In this document: in pieces, positions 19,010 to 27,971 of the stretch
Layout of the letters: every line of letters begins with the position of its first letter
Numbering within the stretch: the stretch's first letter is position 1
DNA from: Acidovorax sp. 69
GTDB lineage: Bacteria > Pseudomonadota > Gammaproteobacteria > Burkholderiales > Burkholderiaceae_C
Direction: 5' to 3'
Assembly: GCF_002797445.1 (NCBI RefSeq)
Contig: NZ_PGEP01000001.1
Span: 2,728,501-2,792,500 of the forward strand
DNA: 64,000 bases
Position numbers and translations under genes: made by a program
Notes under the pieces: generated by a model
What the model was told of the DNA's origin: nothing
Databases searched by the model: none
The model's input: the letters and a program-made list of their open reading frames with translations, nothing else

Positions 19010-19711
19010 TCAGGCGGCCAGGTCAAACACGAGCACCTCGGCGTCGTGGCCATCGGTCAACGACAAGGTGGTTTCTTGCTCCATCAGCACGGCATCACCG
19101 CCCGACAAAGCATTGCCGTTGACCCGCAACGTGCCGCGCACCAAGTGCACATAGGTCTTGCGCGCCGCTTGGAGAGCCAGCGTGACAGTCTCCGCACCAT
19201 CGAGCAGGCCGGCGTACAAAGCGGCATCGGCATGGATCTTCACCGACCCTTGGGCGCCGTCGGGCGAGGCCACCAGGCGCAGTGCACCCCGTTTTTCTGC
19301 CTCGGCAAAGGTCTTTTGCTCATAGCTCGGAGGGATACCGCCCACGTTGGGCTCGATCCAGATCTGCAGGAAATGGGTGGTCTGGCCCGCTGCATGGTTG
19401 AACTCGCTGTGCTGCACGCCAGTGCCAGCGCTCATGCGCTGCACATCGCCGGGCGGGATGCCTTTGATGTTGCCCATGCTGTCCTTGTGGGCCAGTTCGC
19501 CCGACAGCACGTAGCTGATGATTTCCATGTCGCGGTGGCCATGGGTGCCAAACCCGGTGCCCGGCGCGATGCGGTCTTCGTTGATGACCCGCAGGTTGCC
19601 AAAACCCATGTGGGCCGGGTCGTAATAACCCGCAAACGAAAAGCTGTGAAACGAATTGAGCCAGCCATGGTCGGCATGGCCCCGGTCTTGCGATTTACGA
19701 ACAGTCAGCAT
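19010..19711 (-). CDS. yhaK: Pirin-like bicupin, YhaK type
   Basis: 233 residues, the same length as E. coli YhaK as I recall it. HGWLNSFHSFSFAGYYDP and the metal-site segment THGHRDMEIISYVLSGEL, then MSAGTGVQHSEFNH, are typical of the YhaK/YhhW branch. AAGGAG is 8 bp before ATG 19711. The DoxX gene follows by 47 bp and a LysR gene is divergent 104 bp away, which mirrors the yhaJ-yhaK arrangement of E. coli. Confidence 0.87.
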   Translation of the reverse strand: MLTVRKSQDRGHADHGWLNSFHSFSFAGYYDPAHMGFGNLRVINEDRIAPGTGFGTHGHRDMEIISYVLSGELAHKDSMGNIKGIPPGDVQRMSAGTGVQHSEFNHAAGQTTHFLQIWIEPNVGGIPPSYEQKTFAEAEKRGALRLVASPDGAQGSVKIHADAALYAGLLDGAETVTLALQAARKTYVHLVRGTLRVNGNALSGGDAVLMEQETTLSLTDGHDAEVLVFDLAA

Positions 19712-19783
19712 GTGAGTGCTCCTTTCAAGACTCCACTGTAGGACTGCGCAGCGCCCGGCAGGGGCAGATGAATTGATGGCACT

Positions 19784-19800
19784 ATTCAAATAATCTGAAT
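19784..19800. promoter_or_regulatory. Candidate LysR-regulator binding site
   Basis: ATTCA (19784-19788) and TGAAT (19796-19800) form an inverted repeat with a 7-bp AT-rich centre, matching the T-N11-A pattern of LysR-type sites. It lies in the divergent gap 16-32 bp before the LysR start and upstream of the pirin gene, where an autoregulatory site is expected. Confidence 0.5.
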
Positions 19801-19815
19801 TAACATGGCACCACC

Positions 19816-20754
19816 ATGCAAAACGCACGCGATGTCCTCACCCCAGATGCGCTGACCATGCTGCAGGTGATTGCCGAGGCCGGTAGCTTTGCCGCCGCCG
19901 CCCGGCAGCTGGGCCTGGTGCCCAGCGCCCTCACCTACCGCGTACGCCAGATCGAAGATGCGCTCGATGTGCTGCTGTTCGACCGCAGCGCGCGCCAGGC
20001 CCGCCCCACCGAGGCGGGCGTGGAGCTGCTGCGCGAAGGTGCCCGCCTGTTGCAGGACATCGACGCCGTGGCCAACCGCGTGCGCCGCGTGGCCACCGGC
20101 TGGGAGCCGCAGCTCACGCTGTCCATCGACGGAATCATCTCACCGCACACCATGCTGGAGCTGGTGGATGCGTTCTACGCCATGCAACCCCCCACCCGCC
20201 TCAAGCTGCGCGACGGCATCATGACGGGCACGCTGGAGGCGCTGACATCGGGCCGTGCCGATCTGGCCATTGGTGTCTCAGTGGCAGGCAACAACGTGGC
20301 GGGCCTGCAGCAGGCCACGCTGGGCGACATGTTGTTCATTTACGTGGTGGCGCCCCACCATCCCTTGGCCACTGCTCCCGAGCCCATTGCAGACGCCACT
20401 TTGCTGGAACACCGCGCCGTGGCCGTGGCCGATTCGGCCACGCGCGGTGGTGTCACGATGGGCCTGCTGGGTGGGCAAGATGTGCTGACCGTCGACACCA
20501 TGCAAGCCAAGGTACGGGTACAACTGCGCGGCCTGGCCGGTGGCTTTTTGCCCGAGCCCATGGTGCGCCCCTATCTGGAGACCGGCCGCCTGGTAGAGCG
20601 CCGCGTGGCCCGCCCTGAGCGCAATGTGCGCGTGCATTACGCCTGGGGCGGCCCCGGCTTCACGGCACCCGGTCGGGCGCTGCAATGGTGGCTGAACCAG
20701 TTGCAAAGCCCCGCCACACGCCGCGCTCTGCTGGAAAACCACCATCATTTCTGA
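19816..20754 (+). CDS. LysR-family transcriptional regulator (YhaJ-like position)
   Basis: 312 residues. N-terminal winged helix-turn-helix (ALTMLQVIAEAGSFAAAARQ, then LGLVPSALTYRVRQIEDALD), a linker helix, and an effector-binding domain from about residue 95. Divergent from the pirin-DoxX-flavodoxin set, which it probably controls. In E. coli, YhaJ is next to yhaK and activates the DoxX gene yqjF in response to quinol-type compounds; this parallel rests on gene order, not on a sequence comparison. The start ATG lacks a strong ribosome site. Confidence 0.88.
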   Translation: MQNARDVLTPDALTMLQVIAEAGSFAAAARQLGLVPSALTYRVRQIEDALDVLLFDRSARQARPTEAGVELLREGARLLQDIDAVANRVRRVATGWEPQLTLSIDGIISPHTMLELVDAFYAMQPPTRLKLRDGIMTGTLEALTSGRADLAIGVSVAGNNVAGLQQATLGDMLFIYVVAPHHPLATAPEPIADATLLEHRAVAVADSATRGGVTMGLLGGQDVLTVDTMQAKVRVQLRGLAGGFLPEPMVRPYLETGRLVERRVARPERNVRVHYAWGGPGFTAPGRALQWWLNQLQSPATRRALLENHHHF

Positions 20755-20851
20755 TGCGGATCAAGCTCACAGCCCCCTGTGGCGCGTGTAGAGTGGTTCC
20801 TGTTGGTTTTGCATAGCATTTCACCTGCCGACCGTCACCGAAAGGCCTTCC

Positions 20852-21988
20852 ATGAGCAAACCTGATCCTCTCCCCGCCAAACGGCTCCGACGCACCAGCG
20901 CCCCTGTCCAAGCAACCCCTGCTGCGGCGCCCACCACCCCATCCGGCAAACCCCAGCGCCATTTCGCCATCATCGGCGCAGGCATGGCCGGCATTGCCTG
21001 CGCACGCACGCTGGTGCAAGCCGGGCACCGCGTGACCGTGTTCGAGAAGTCCTCCCAGGCGGGCGGCCGCACCGCCACCATCGACACCCCTTTTGGCAAC
21101 TTTGATGCGGGCGCCCAATATTTCACGGTGCGCGATCCACGTTTTGCCCGCGCCATCGACACCGTGCCTGGCATCTGCAAGCGCTGGAGCGCCAATTCTG
21201 TGCAGGTGCTCGACGCCGCAGGGCGCGTGGCCGCAGCCGGCCTGCCCCACCGCGAAGCGCACTGGGTGGCGAGCCCGGGCATGCAGTCCCTGGTGGGCGC
21301 CTGGGCCGAGCCGCTGCTCAAGGCCGGCCAGCTGATCACCCACACCCGCGTCACCGCCATCGAACCCGATTCCCTGAATGCCCCCGGCTGGCAACTGCGC
21401 ACCGAGGGGCCTGCGGGCAGCCAGCATGTCTATGCCGGCTTTGACGCCGTGCTGCTGGCCCAGCCTTCGGTGCCCGCCCAGGCCCTGCTGGCCAGCTCAG
21501 CCGTGGACACCTCGCTGACCGATGCCCTGTCCACAGTAGCCATTGCCCCCTGCTGGACACTGATGCTCGCCTACCCGCAGGCCGTGCGCCCAGGCCTGAC
21601 CACGCTCGGCCCCCAGTGGAATGCCGCACGCAGCACCCACCACCGCATTGCCTGGCTGGCGCGCGAGTCCTCCAAACCCGGCCGCAACATGGTCGAACGC
21701 TGGACGGTACAGGCCAGCCCCGCTTGGTCGGCCGAGCACCTGGAAGACGACGAAGCCCGTGTGCAGGCCAAACTGATCAAGGCGTTTGCCGAAGTCACCG
21801 GCATCCGCGCCACGCCGGCCCACGCCGACACCCGCCGCTGGCGCTATGCCCAGACCACACACGCACTGGGCCGCAGCCATTTGTGGGATGCCACCATGGG
21901 CCTGGGCGCCTGTGGCGACTGGTGCCTGGGGCACCGGGTGGAAGACGCCTTTGTGTCGGGCCTGGAGCTGGCACTCGCCGTGGCATGA
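20852..21988 (+). CDS. FAD-dependent NAD(P)-binding amine-oxidase-like protein
   Basis: 378 residues. After a basic leader of about 35 residues, the dinucleotide-binding motif [21 protein letters not shown] and [13 protein letters not shown] are typical of the renalase / flavin-containing amine oxidase group; the C terminus [20 protein letters not shown] closes the FAD site. Substrate unknown. AAAGG 6 bp before ATG 20852. The stop overlaps the gluQRS start (ATGA), so the two are translationally coupled. Confidence 0.85.
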   Translation: MSKPDPLPAKRLRRTSAPVQATPAAAPTTPSGKPQRHFAIIGAGMAGIACARTLVQAGHRVTVFEKSSQAGGRTATIDTPFGNFDAGAQYFTVRDPRFARAIDTVPGICKRWSANSVQVLDAAGRVAAAGLPHREAHWVASPGMQSLVGAWAEPLLKAGQLITHTRVTAIEPDSLNAPGWQLRTEGPAGSQHVYAGFDAVLLAQPSVPAQALLASSAVDTSLTDALSTVAIAPCWTLMLAYPQAVRPGLTTLGPQWNAARSTHHRIAWLARESSKPGRNMVERWTVQASPAWSAEHLEDDEARVQAKLIKAFAEVTGIRATPAHADTRRWRYAQTTHALGRSHLWDATMGLGACGDWCLGHRVEDAFVSGLELALAVA

Positions 21989-22968
21989 CCGTGGACGCGG
22001 GCGCTGGTCAGCGCTACGTGGGCCGGTTTGCCCCCTCGCCCACGGGCCCGCTGCATGCGGGCTCGCTGGTGGCCGCGCTTGCCAGCTGGCTGGATGCGCG
22101 GGCGCACCATGGCCGATGGCTGGTGCGCATTGAAGATGTAGACCAGCCCCGCTGCGTGCCCGGCGCCGACGCCTTCATCCTGCAACAACTGGCCACCTGC
22201 GGCCTGATTCCGGATGCCCCGCCCCAATGGCAGTCAGTCCGTGGAACGCTCTACCAGCGAGCGCTGGAGCAGTTGATGGCGCAGGGCAACGCCTACCCCT
22301 GCGCCTGTTCGCGCAAGGACATTGAAGACGCCCAGGCCGCGCTGGGCCATGCCCGTGAGCGCCACGCAGCGCTCCCCTACCCCGGCACCTGTCGCCACGG
22401 ACTGCAGGGCCGCACCGGGCGCTCCTGGCGCTTCAATGCCACCGAATTTAAGAAAAAACAGCCTGTAGCGCATGTTGCACAAGCACAAGCAGCTACATAT
22501 TCAATAGCAAACAACGCGGATGAACTGCAGTGGCGTGACCGCCGCCTGGGCCTGCAGCAGCAAGACGTGGCCCGCACCGTGGGCGACTTTGTGCTGCACC
22601 GTGCCGATGGGCTCTGGGCTTATCAGCTCGCCGTGGTGGTGGACGACGCAGACCAGGGCATCACCGATGTGGTGCGAGGCGCAGACCTGGCAGACAACAC
22701 ACCGCGCCAGATCCTGCTGCAACAGGCCCTGGGGCTGTCCACGCCCCGCTATCTGCACACGCCACTGGTCTGCGGCGACAACGGGGAGAAGCTGTCCAAG
22801 CAAAACGGTGCCCAGGCCCTGGACCTGCGCCATCCGGTATCGGCATTGTCACAAGCGGCCCGCGTGCTGGGGTTGCCACCACTGGAGCATCCGCACCACA
22901 TTTGCATCTCGGAGGCCCTCACGCTATGGGTTACGGCATGGGGACGAAACTACAATGGCTCATCGTGA
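21985..22968 (+). CDS. gluQ: Glutamyl-Q tRNA(Asp) synthetase with in-frame repeat insertion
   Basis: 327 residues. Class I features: [20 protein letters not shown] with the HxGS-type signature, [21 protein letters not shown] (zinc cysteines) and EKLSKQNGA (KLSKQ). GluQ-RS attaches glutamate to queuosine in tRNA-Asp; it lacks the anticodon-binding domain, as the short length shows. Residues about 155-176 (after WRFNATEF, up to ANNADELQW) are encoded by palindromic repeat R5, inserted in frame in a loop before the conserved WRDRRLG. The start overlaps the previous stop and the stop overlaps trmB (GTGA). Confidence 0.9.
   Translation: MTVDAGAGQRYVGRFAPSPTGPLHAGSLVAALASWLDARAHHGRWLVRIEDVDQPRCVPGADAFILQQLATCGLIPDAPPQWQSVRGTLYQRALEQLMAQGNAYPCACSRKDIEDAQAALGHARERHAALPYPGTCRHGLQGRTGRSWRFNATEFKKKQPVAHVAQAQAATYSIANNADELQWRDRRLGLQQQDVARTVGDFVLHRADGLWAYQLAVVVDDADQGITDVVRGADLADNTPRQILLQQALGLSTPRYLHTPLVCGDNGEKLSKQNGAQALDLRHPVSALSQAARVLGLPPLEHPHHICISEALTLWVTAWGRNYNGSS
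22446..22512 (-). repeat. Palindromic AT-rich repeat, copy R5, inside gluQ
   Basis: Read on the minus strand it starts TTTGCTATTGAATATGTAGC and contains GCTTGTGCTTGTG, CATGCGCTACAGGCTG and a T-rich end, the family pattern. The gluQ frame crosses it without a stop, encoding about 22 residues ([20 protein letters not shown]). Confidence 0.8.
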
Positions 22969-23723
22969 CCGAACCGACCATTGCCCCCTCCCTCCCGAGC
23001 GCTGCGCCCGCTGCAGCCCCATCCGCTCCTGGTGCAGCGCCAGCAGGCGTCACCCACCCCAAAACCATCAAGAGTTTTGTGCGCCGCGCAGGCCGCACCA
23101 CCACCGGCCAGGCCAAGGCCTTTGAAGACCTTGGCCCCCGTTTTGTGCTTCCCTATGCCCCGGCCCCGCTTGACGCAGTAGCCGCCTTTGCCCGCAATGC
23201 CCCGCTGGTGCTTGAAATCGGCTTTGGCATGGGCGAGGCCACGGCCCACATCGCTGGCGTGCGTCCTGGCGACAATTTCCTGTGCTGCGAAGTGCATGAA
23301 CCTGGCGTGGGTGCCTTGCTCAAGCGCATTGGCGAGCAGAACCTGACCAATATCCGCATCCTGCAGCACGACGCGGTGGAGGTCATTGACCACATGCTGC
23401 CCGAGGGCAGCCTGGATGGCGTTCACATCTTCTTCCCGGACCCCTGGCACAAGACCAAACACAACAAGCGTCGCCTGATCCAGTCTCCGCTGGTGGCCAA
23501 GCTGGCCGCCCGCCTCAAACCCGGCGGCTACCTGCATTGCGCCACCGACTGGCAACCTTACGCAGAACAAATGCTGCAAGTGCTCAGCGCCGAGCCATTG
23601 CTTCAAAACACCGCCACCGGCTTTGCCCCACAACCCGACTACCGCCCCCTGACCAAGTTCGAAAATCGCGGCCTGCGGTTGGGACACGGGGTGTGGGATG
23701 TGGTGTTCGTTCGCCGCAACTGA
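22965..23723 (+). CDS. trmB: tRNA (guanine-N7-)-methyltransferase TrmB
   Basis: 252 residues from the GTG at 22965, which overlaps the gluQ stop (GTGA). After an Ala/Pro-rich leader come [17 protein letters not shown], the SAM motif [15 protein letters not shown], the catalytic-region [17 protein letters not shown] and [11 protein letters not shown], all diagnostic of TrmB, which makes m7G46 in tRNA. An ATG at 22926 is also in frame but would add 13 residues overlapping gluQ. It sits in a tRNA-modification pair with gluQ. Confidence 0.92.
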   Translation: MTEPTIAPSLPSAAPAAAPSAPGAAPAGVTHPKTIKSFVRRAGRTTTGQAKAFEDLGPRFVLPYAPAPLDAVAAFARNAPLVLEIGFGMGEATAHIAGVRPGDNFLCCEVHEPGVGALLKRIGEQNLTNIRILQHDAVEVIDHMLPEGSLDGVHIFFPDPWHKTKHNKRRLIQSPLVAKLAARLKPGGYLHCATDWQPYAEQMLQVLSAEPLLQNTATGFAPQPDYRPLTKFENRGLRLGHGVWDVVFVRRN

Positions 23724-23761
23724 CCACCCATATGCCCCGACCGGCCCGCCAAACACCGCCC

Positions 23762-24817
23762 ATGAAACCCATCCTGCAAAACCTGGTGGAGATGACCGGT
23801 CACCGCGATCACCTGCGGCTGGAGGTGTCGGTGTTGTCCACGCTGCAAAAGCTCAGCAGCATCACCGAAGTGCGGGCCCTGGAGCTTTTCTCCGACGCAG
23901 GGGTGCCCTTTGTGCGCCCGCGCACCTGGGTGGACAACGGCCAGCTGGTCTCCACCGATTCGGAGGCTGCAGCAGACCCGCGCCGCGAACCGCTGGACAA
24001 CTACCCCGCGCTGCGCGGCTGCGTGGACACCCACGGCGAAAGCGCGCTGGCCTCACCCCGCAAGGGCCGCTATGTGCTGTGGCTGCCGGTGTGGATGCAC
24101 GACAAGGTCAGCACCTGCCTGGAGATCACGCAGTCGCGACCCTTCTCAGCCCACAAGCTCGACGTGCTCATGGGTGTGTTTCAGGTGTACCAAAACTACC
24201 AGAGCCTGCTCGACTACAGCGAGCGCGATGCACTCACAGGGCTCTTTAACCGCAAGACCTTCGACGAACAGTTCTCACGCCACACGATGAGCGGGCTGGC
24301 CAGTCGCGCAAGCGCAGCCAACGAATCTTTTGTCACCGATGAAAGCCCTGCAGCCAGCGAACACAAGCCCGTACAGCAGTGGCTGGCCGTTGTGGACATT
24401 GACCACTTCAAGCAGGTCAACGACCGCTTTGGTCACCTCTATGGCGACGAGGTACTGATCCTGATCGCCAACATTTTGCGCAGTTCGTTCCGCAGCCACG
24501 ACCGCATCTTCCGCTTTGGCGGCGAGGAGTTCGTGGTGCTATTGCGCTCGACCACACTGAGCACGGCCCACAAAGTGTTCAACCGTTTTCGCCTGGCCGT
24601 GCAGGAGTACCCCTTTCCTCAAGTGGGCCAGGTTACCGTGAGCCTGGGGTTTGTCGGCACCACCAAAGGCTCGCCGGTAGAAATCCTCGGGCAGGCTGAC
24701 CAGGCGCTCTACTACGCCAAAGAACATGGCCGCAACCAGGTCTGCTTCTACGATGACCTGGTGGCCAGCGGCCAACTCACGCCCAAGGTCGCCAACGACG
24801 ACGTCGAACTGTTCTGA
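23762..24817 (+). CDS. Diguanylate cyclase with N-terminal GAF-like domain
   Basis: 351 residues. The first 180 residues (EMTGHRDHLRLEVSVLSTLQ ... YVLWLPVWMHDKVSTCLEI) look like a small-ligand sensor domain, possibly GAF. The GGDEF domain follows (DALTGLFNRKTF), with GGEEF at 253-257 and an I-site RSHD at 244-247. It is predicted to be active and feedback-inhibited. ATG 23762 was chosen; ATG 23732 is possible. It ends 75 bp before a convergent HD-GYP phosphodiesterase of opposite activity. Confidence 0.87.
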   Translation: MKPILQNLVEMTGHRDHLRLEVSVLSTLQKLSSITEVRALELFSDAGVPFVRPRTWVDNGQLVSTDSEAAADPRREPLDNYPALRGCVDTHGESALASPRKGRYVLWLPVWMHDKVSTCLEITQSRPFSAHKLDVLMGVFQVYQNYQSLLDYSERDALTGLFNRKTFDEQFSRHTMSGLASRASAANESFVTDESPAASEHKPVQQWLAVVDIDHFKQVNDRFGHLYGDEVLILIANILRSSFRSHDRIFRFGGEEFVVLLRSTTLSTAHKVFNRFRLAVQEYPFPQVGQVTVSLGFVGTTKGSPVEILGQADQALYYAKEHGRNQVCFYDDLVASGQLTPKVANDDVELF

Positions 24818-24892
24818 CGCGCGCGTTGCACTAGGCGCGCAAGCGCATGCATGCCGACATCCCGCTGCCGGGCGTTGAACAACCCCTGTGGC

Positions 24893-27871
24893 TCAGGCCA
24901 GCGACGCCAGAATGGTGTCCACATCCACCCCATCGTGTTGCGCAGGCGCCAGAAAGCGCTCGGCATACTCGCGCCAGACTCCGCTGGTCAAGAAGAAGCG
25001 AAACACATCGGCATCGATGTGCCGATCACGCACCATGTGGGTCATGATCTTGAGCGACTCGGACAAGGTTTTGGGTGGTTTGTAAGGGCGGTCTGCGGCC
25101 GTCAATGCCTCAAAGATGTCGGCCAGCGTCATCACACGGTCTGCCAGGGTAAGGTCTGCGGCTTTCAATCTGCGCGGATAACCCGTGCCATCCAGCTTTT
25201 CATGGTGCGAGCCCGCAATGTGAGGCACACGCGCCAGATGCGGTGGAAACGGCAAGCCACTGAGCATGATGATGGTCTGCACGATATGGTCGTTGATCTT
25301 GAAACGATCCTCCGCCGTGAGCGTGCCGCGCTGGATCGACAGGTTATGCAGCTCGCCCAGGTGCGCCTCCTGCGGCGGCAGCACCATGTCAAAGCCCCAA
25401 TGGTTGGCCGGATTGCCCACCTCCACCGGCGGCTTGCGGGCGCCCCAAGGCACGATGTGCTCAGGCCGGTCGGCCAGCAGCGGCTCGTTGGCGGGCAGGG
25501 GGCGCACCGGCACCGAGGCCAGCCGCAACAACTCTGCCGCCGACAGGCCCAGCCGGTCATCAAAATGCCGTTGCCACACCTGCCTGCCGATGGCGGCCAA
25601 TCGCTGCATATCTGCACCGGCCATGAACTCACCGCCCACATTGCTGCGGGCTACAAACGCAAAGTCTTCTTGCAGGCGCTCACGCAGCTGCAGCAACTCA
25701 CGCTGCAGGCGTACCGGATCGACACCCGCCACCTGCTGCTTCCAATAGTCCAGTTCGGCATCGCGCCACAGCACTTCAAACCGCATACGCACCTCGTGGA
25801 TGCGGTTGTACAGCGTCTCCAACTTGGTCGCCTTGTCGATGATGTGCTCCGGGCTGGTGACCTTGCCGCAGTCATGCAGCCAGGCACCCAGGCGGAACTC
25901 GTAGCGCTCCGCATCGGTCATGGCGACCTGCGCAAAGGGTCCCTCCTTGGCCTCGCACATGCGCTGCATCAGCGACTCGGCCAATTGCGGCACCCGCTCG
26001 CAGTGCCCGCCCGTATAAGGGCTCTTGGCGTCGATCGCGTCTGCCAGCAGGCGGATGACCGCGTCGAGCAACTTTTTCTGCCCCTCAATCAGGCTACGCG
26101 TTTCAATGGCCACAGACAGGGTGCCTGACAGTTTCTCGACAAACGCACGAAAATGCACGTCGTCCTGCAGCTGGTCCGCCCCGTAGCGCAGCACCAGCAG
26201 CCCCAAGGGATGCCCATCCCTTGTGCGCAACTGCACGCGCAGTACACGCGGGTGCAAGGTCTCATCGTCATCCTCGTGCTGATCCCCCGCCTGCACCTCG
26301 GCATGGTTGATGAAGTGCACCATTCCCAGGTGATCCGGGTAGCGCGACTGCTGTTCCGGGTCTTCGCAATAGCGGGCGGCACGCAGCAGCCCGGTGCGTT
26401 GGGGTTCCACCAGATAAACGGCACCGCCCGTACAACTGGTGGCACGCACCAGTTCATACAACACGCTGGACAGCATCAGGTCCGTGCGCGACTCGGCGCT
26501 GATGTGGTGCGTGATGTGCAGAAACTCCTGGATGGTGTCCGACATGCGGTCCATCACGAGCCCCAGATCACGCACCTCGCGCACGGGCGACACCCGCCGC
26601 TCGGGACGCCGAAAATCAAACCGGGCCAGCGCCCGCGCCTGCGAAGCCAGCCCAAACAGACTGCGCCCCACCCGCCGTCCCGCCAACCACCCGAAGGGCA
26701 GCATGAGACCGATGAGCGACACCGACAGCCACACCTGGCGCCGCAGGTTCTCGTTCACCCCGGCCAACAGCTCCTTCGTAGGAATGGTGATCAGCATCTG
26801 AAGCCCCCGCCAGCGCATCGACTCCAAAGGCAAGGCACGGGCCAACCACTCCTCACCACCGGCCTCCAGCCGCCGAGACTCGCCTTCTTTCAGTCCCAGC
26901 GTTTGCGCGGCAAGAAGACTATCGACGCCCAAGTCCGCAAGCTCACGCAACCGCAGCGTGGGTGCATCTCCGTCCTTCACAAGCACACGCGCCATGTCCG
27001 GATAAGCCAGGACACGGAGATCCTGGTCCACCACCGCGACTTCAGTGCGGGGCAACAAGCGCAGCTCCCCAATCTCGCGTCCCAGATCCGTCAGCGCCAC
27101 ATCCAGTCCGATCACGGCGCGCCCATCTTCGTTGGGCTGGCTCAGCGTGACACCCACTTCCTGTGTGGTGAAAAACACATAGGGTGCGGTGAGTATCTGG
27201 GTGTTCCTTTCGGCAGCCTCGGCGTACCAGGGCCGGGTGCGAGGGTCGTAACGGTATTCGGGGCGGACGGACGAATGGATCAGGCGCAATTGGGTGTCGT
27301 AGTAGCTCCAGCGCCCCACCAGGCCCTCGCCTGCGCGCTCACGGGACATGGACTGCACCAGGTACGCTGTCTTCGGTGGCGCATCCAGACGCACGCGCAA
27401 GGCGTCGTTCCGCAGGGGACGCACAAGCAGAAACTGCCCGTCGGGATAACCAATGAAAACCGCCGACAGCAGCTGGTTTTGCTCCACCAGCCGCGCCAGC
27501 ATCGGCAGGCGGCGCAGCCGCGCCGGCAGTGTCCCTGCGGTAGTCACCGGGTCAAACGCCAAAAGGCGGATGGTGGCGTCCGCCGGGTCCACGATACGGT
27601 GCACCCGTTCGGTAATCAACTGGCTGATGCGCAGCGCACTGTCGTCCGACGCAGCAATGATGGCCTGGCGGGCGCTGGTACTGACCTGGTAGACCAGCAG
27701 CACGGTCAGCAGCAGCATGGCCGTGACCACCACCGTGGCAATCAACACCTCAAAAGGAATCGTGATGCGGCGCCACCAGGAACCATCGTCAGCCCGCGGC
27801 TGGAAGGCCGAGGCACCGCCATGGCTGGCGACAGAGGGTGGTTCTTGCGGGCTGTTGCGCAGGCTGTCCAT
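24893..27871 (-). CDS. Membrane-bound HD-GYP c-di-GMP phosphodiesterase with Cache, HAMP and GAF domains
   Basis: 992 residues. A transmembrane helix near 35-55, a large periplasmic Cache-type domain to about 375 (YFxT-like signals AYLVQSMSRE and RPWYAEAAE), a second helix, HAMP, a GAF-like domain (about 465-600) and an HD-GYP domain. The HD pair is in GAWLHDCGKV and the second half has HHEKLDGTGYP. About 150 residues separate the two halves, more than in a minimal HD-GYP, as in a known long subfamily. It should degrade c-di-GMP in response to a periplasmic ligand. Single gene, convergent with a GGDEF gene. Confidence 0.9.
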   Translation of the reverse strand: MDSLRNSPQEPPSVASHGGASAFQPRADDGSWWRRITIPFEVLIATVVVTAMLLLTVLLVYQVSTSARQAIIAASDDSALRISQLITERVHRIVDPADATIRLLAFDPVTTAGTLPARLRRLPMLARLVEQNQLLSAVFIGYPDGQFLLVRPLRNDALRVRLDAPPKTAYLVQSMSRERAGEGLVGRWSYYDTQLRLIHSSVRPEYRYDPRTRPWYAEAAERNTQILTAPYVFFTTQEVGVTLSQPNEDGRAVIGLDVALTDLGREIGELRLLPRTEVAVVDQDLRVLAYPDMARVLVKDGDAPTLRLRELADLGVDSLLAAQTLGLKEGESRRLEAGGEEWLARALPLESMRWRGLQMLITIPTKELLAGVNENLRRQVWLSVSLIGLMLPFGWLAGRRVGRSLFGLASQARALARFDFRRPERRVSPVREVRDLGLVMDRMSDTIQEFLHITHHISAESRTDLMLSSVLYELVRATSCTGGAVYLVEPQRTGLLRAARYCEDPEQQSRYPDHLGMVHFINHAEVQAGDQHEDDDETLHPRVLRVQLRTRDGHPLGLLVLRYGADQLQDDVHFRAFVEKLSGTLSVAIETRSLIEGQKKLLDAVIRLLADAIDAKSPYTGGHCERVPQLAESLMQRMCEAKEGPFAQVAMTDAERYEFRLGAWLHDCGKVTSPEHIIDKATKLETLYNRIHEVRMRFEVLWRDAELDYWKQQVAGVDPVRLQRELLQLRERLQEDFAFVARSNVGGEFMAGADMQRLAAIGRQVWQRHFDDRLGLSAAELLRLASVPVRPLPANEPLLADRPEHIVPWGARKPPVEVGNPANHWGFDMVLPPQEAHLGELHNLSIQRGTLTAEDRFKINDHIVQTIIMLSGLPFPPHLARVPHIAGSHHEKLDGTGYPRRLKAADLTLADRVMTLADIFEALTAADRPYKPPKTLSESLKIMTHMVRDRHIDADVFRFFLTSGVWREYAERFLAPAQHDGVDVDTILASLA

Positions 27872-27971
27872 GCGCTCGAATGTAGGGGGAAAGCCGGTTT
27901 TCCGTCACCCCTATTTGGCAAGCAAGTCCGACAAACCACAGCGGCCCGCGCCGCCGTGGTAGCCGAGGGCA

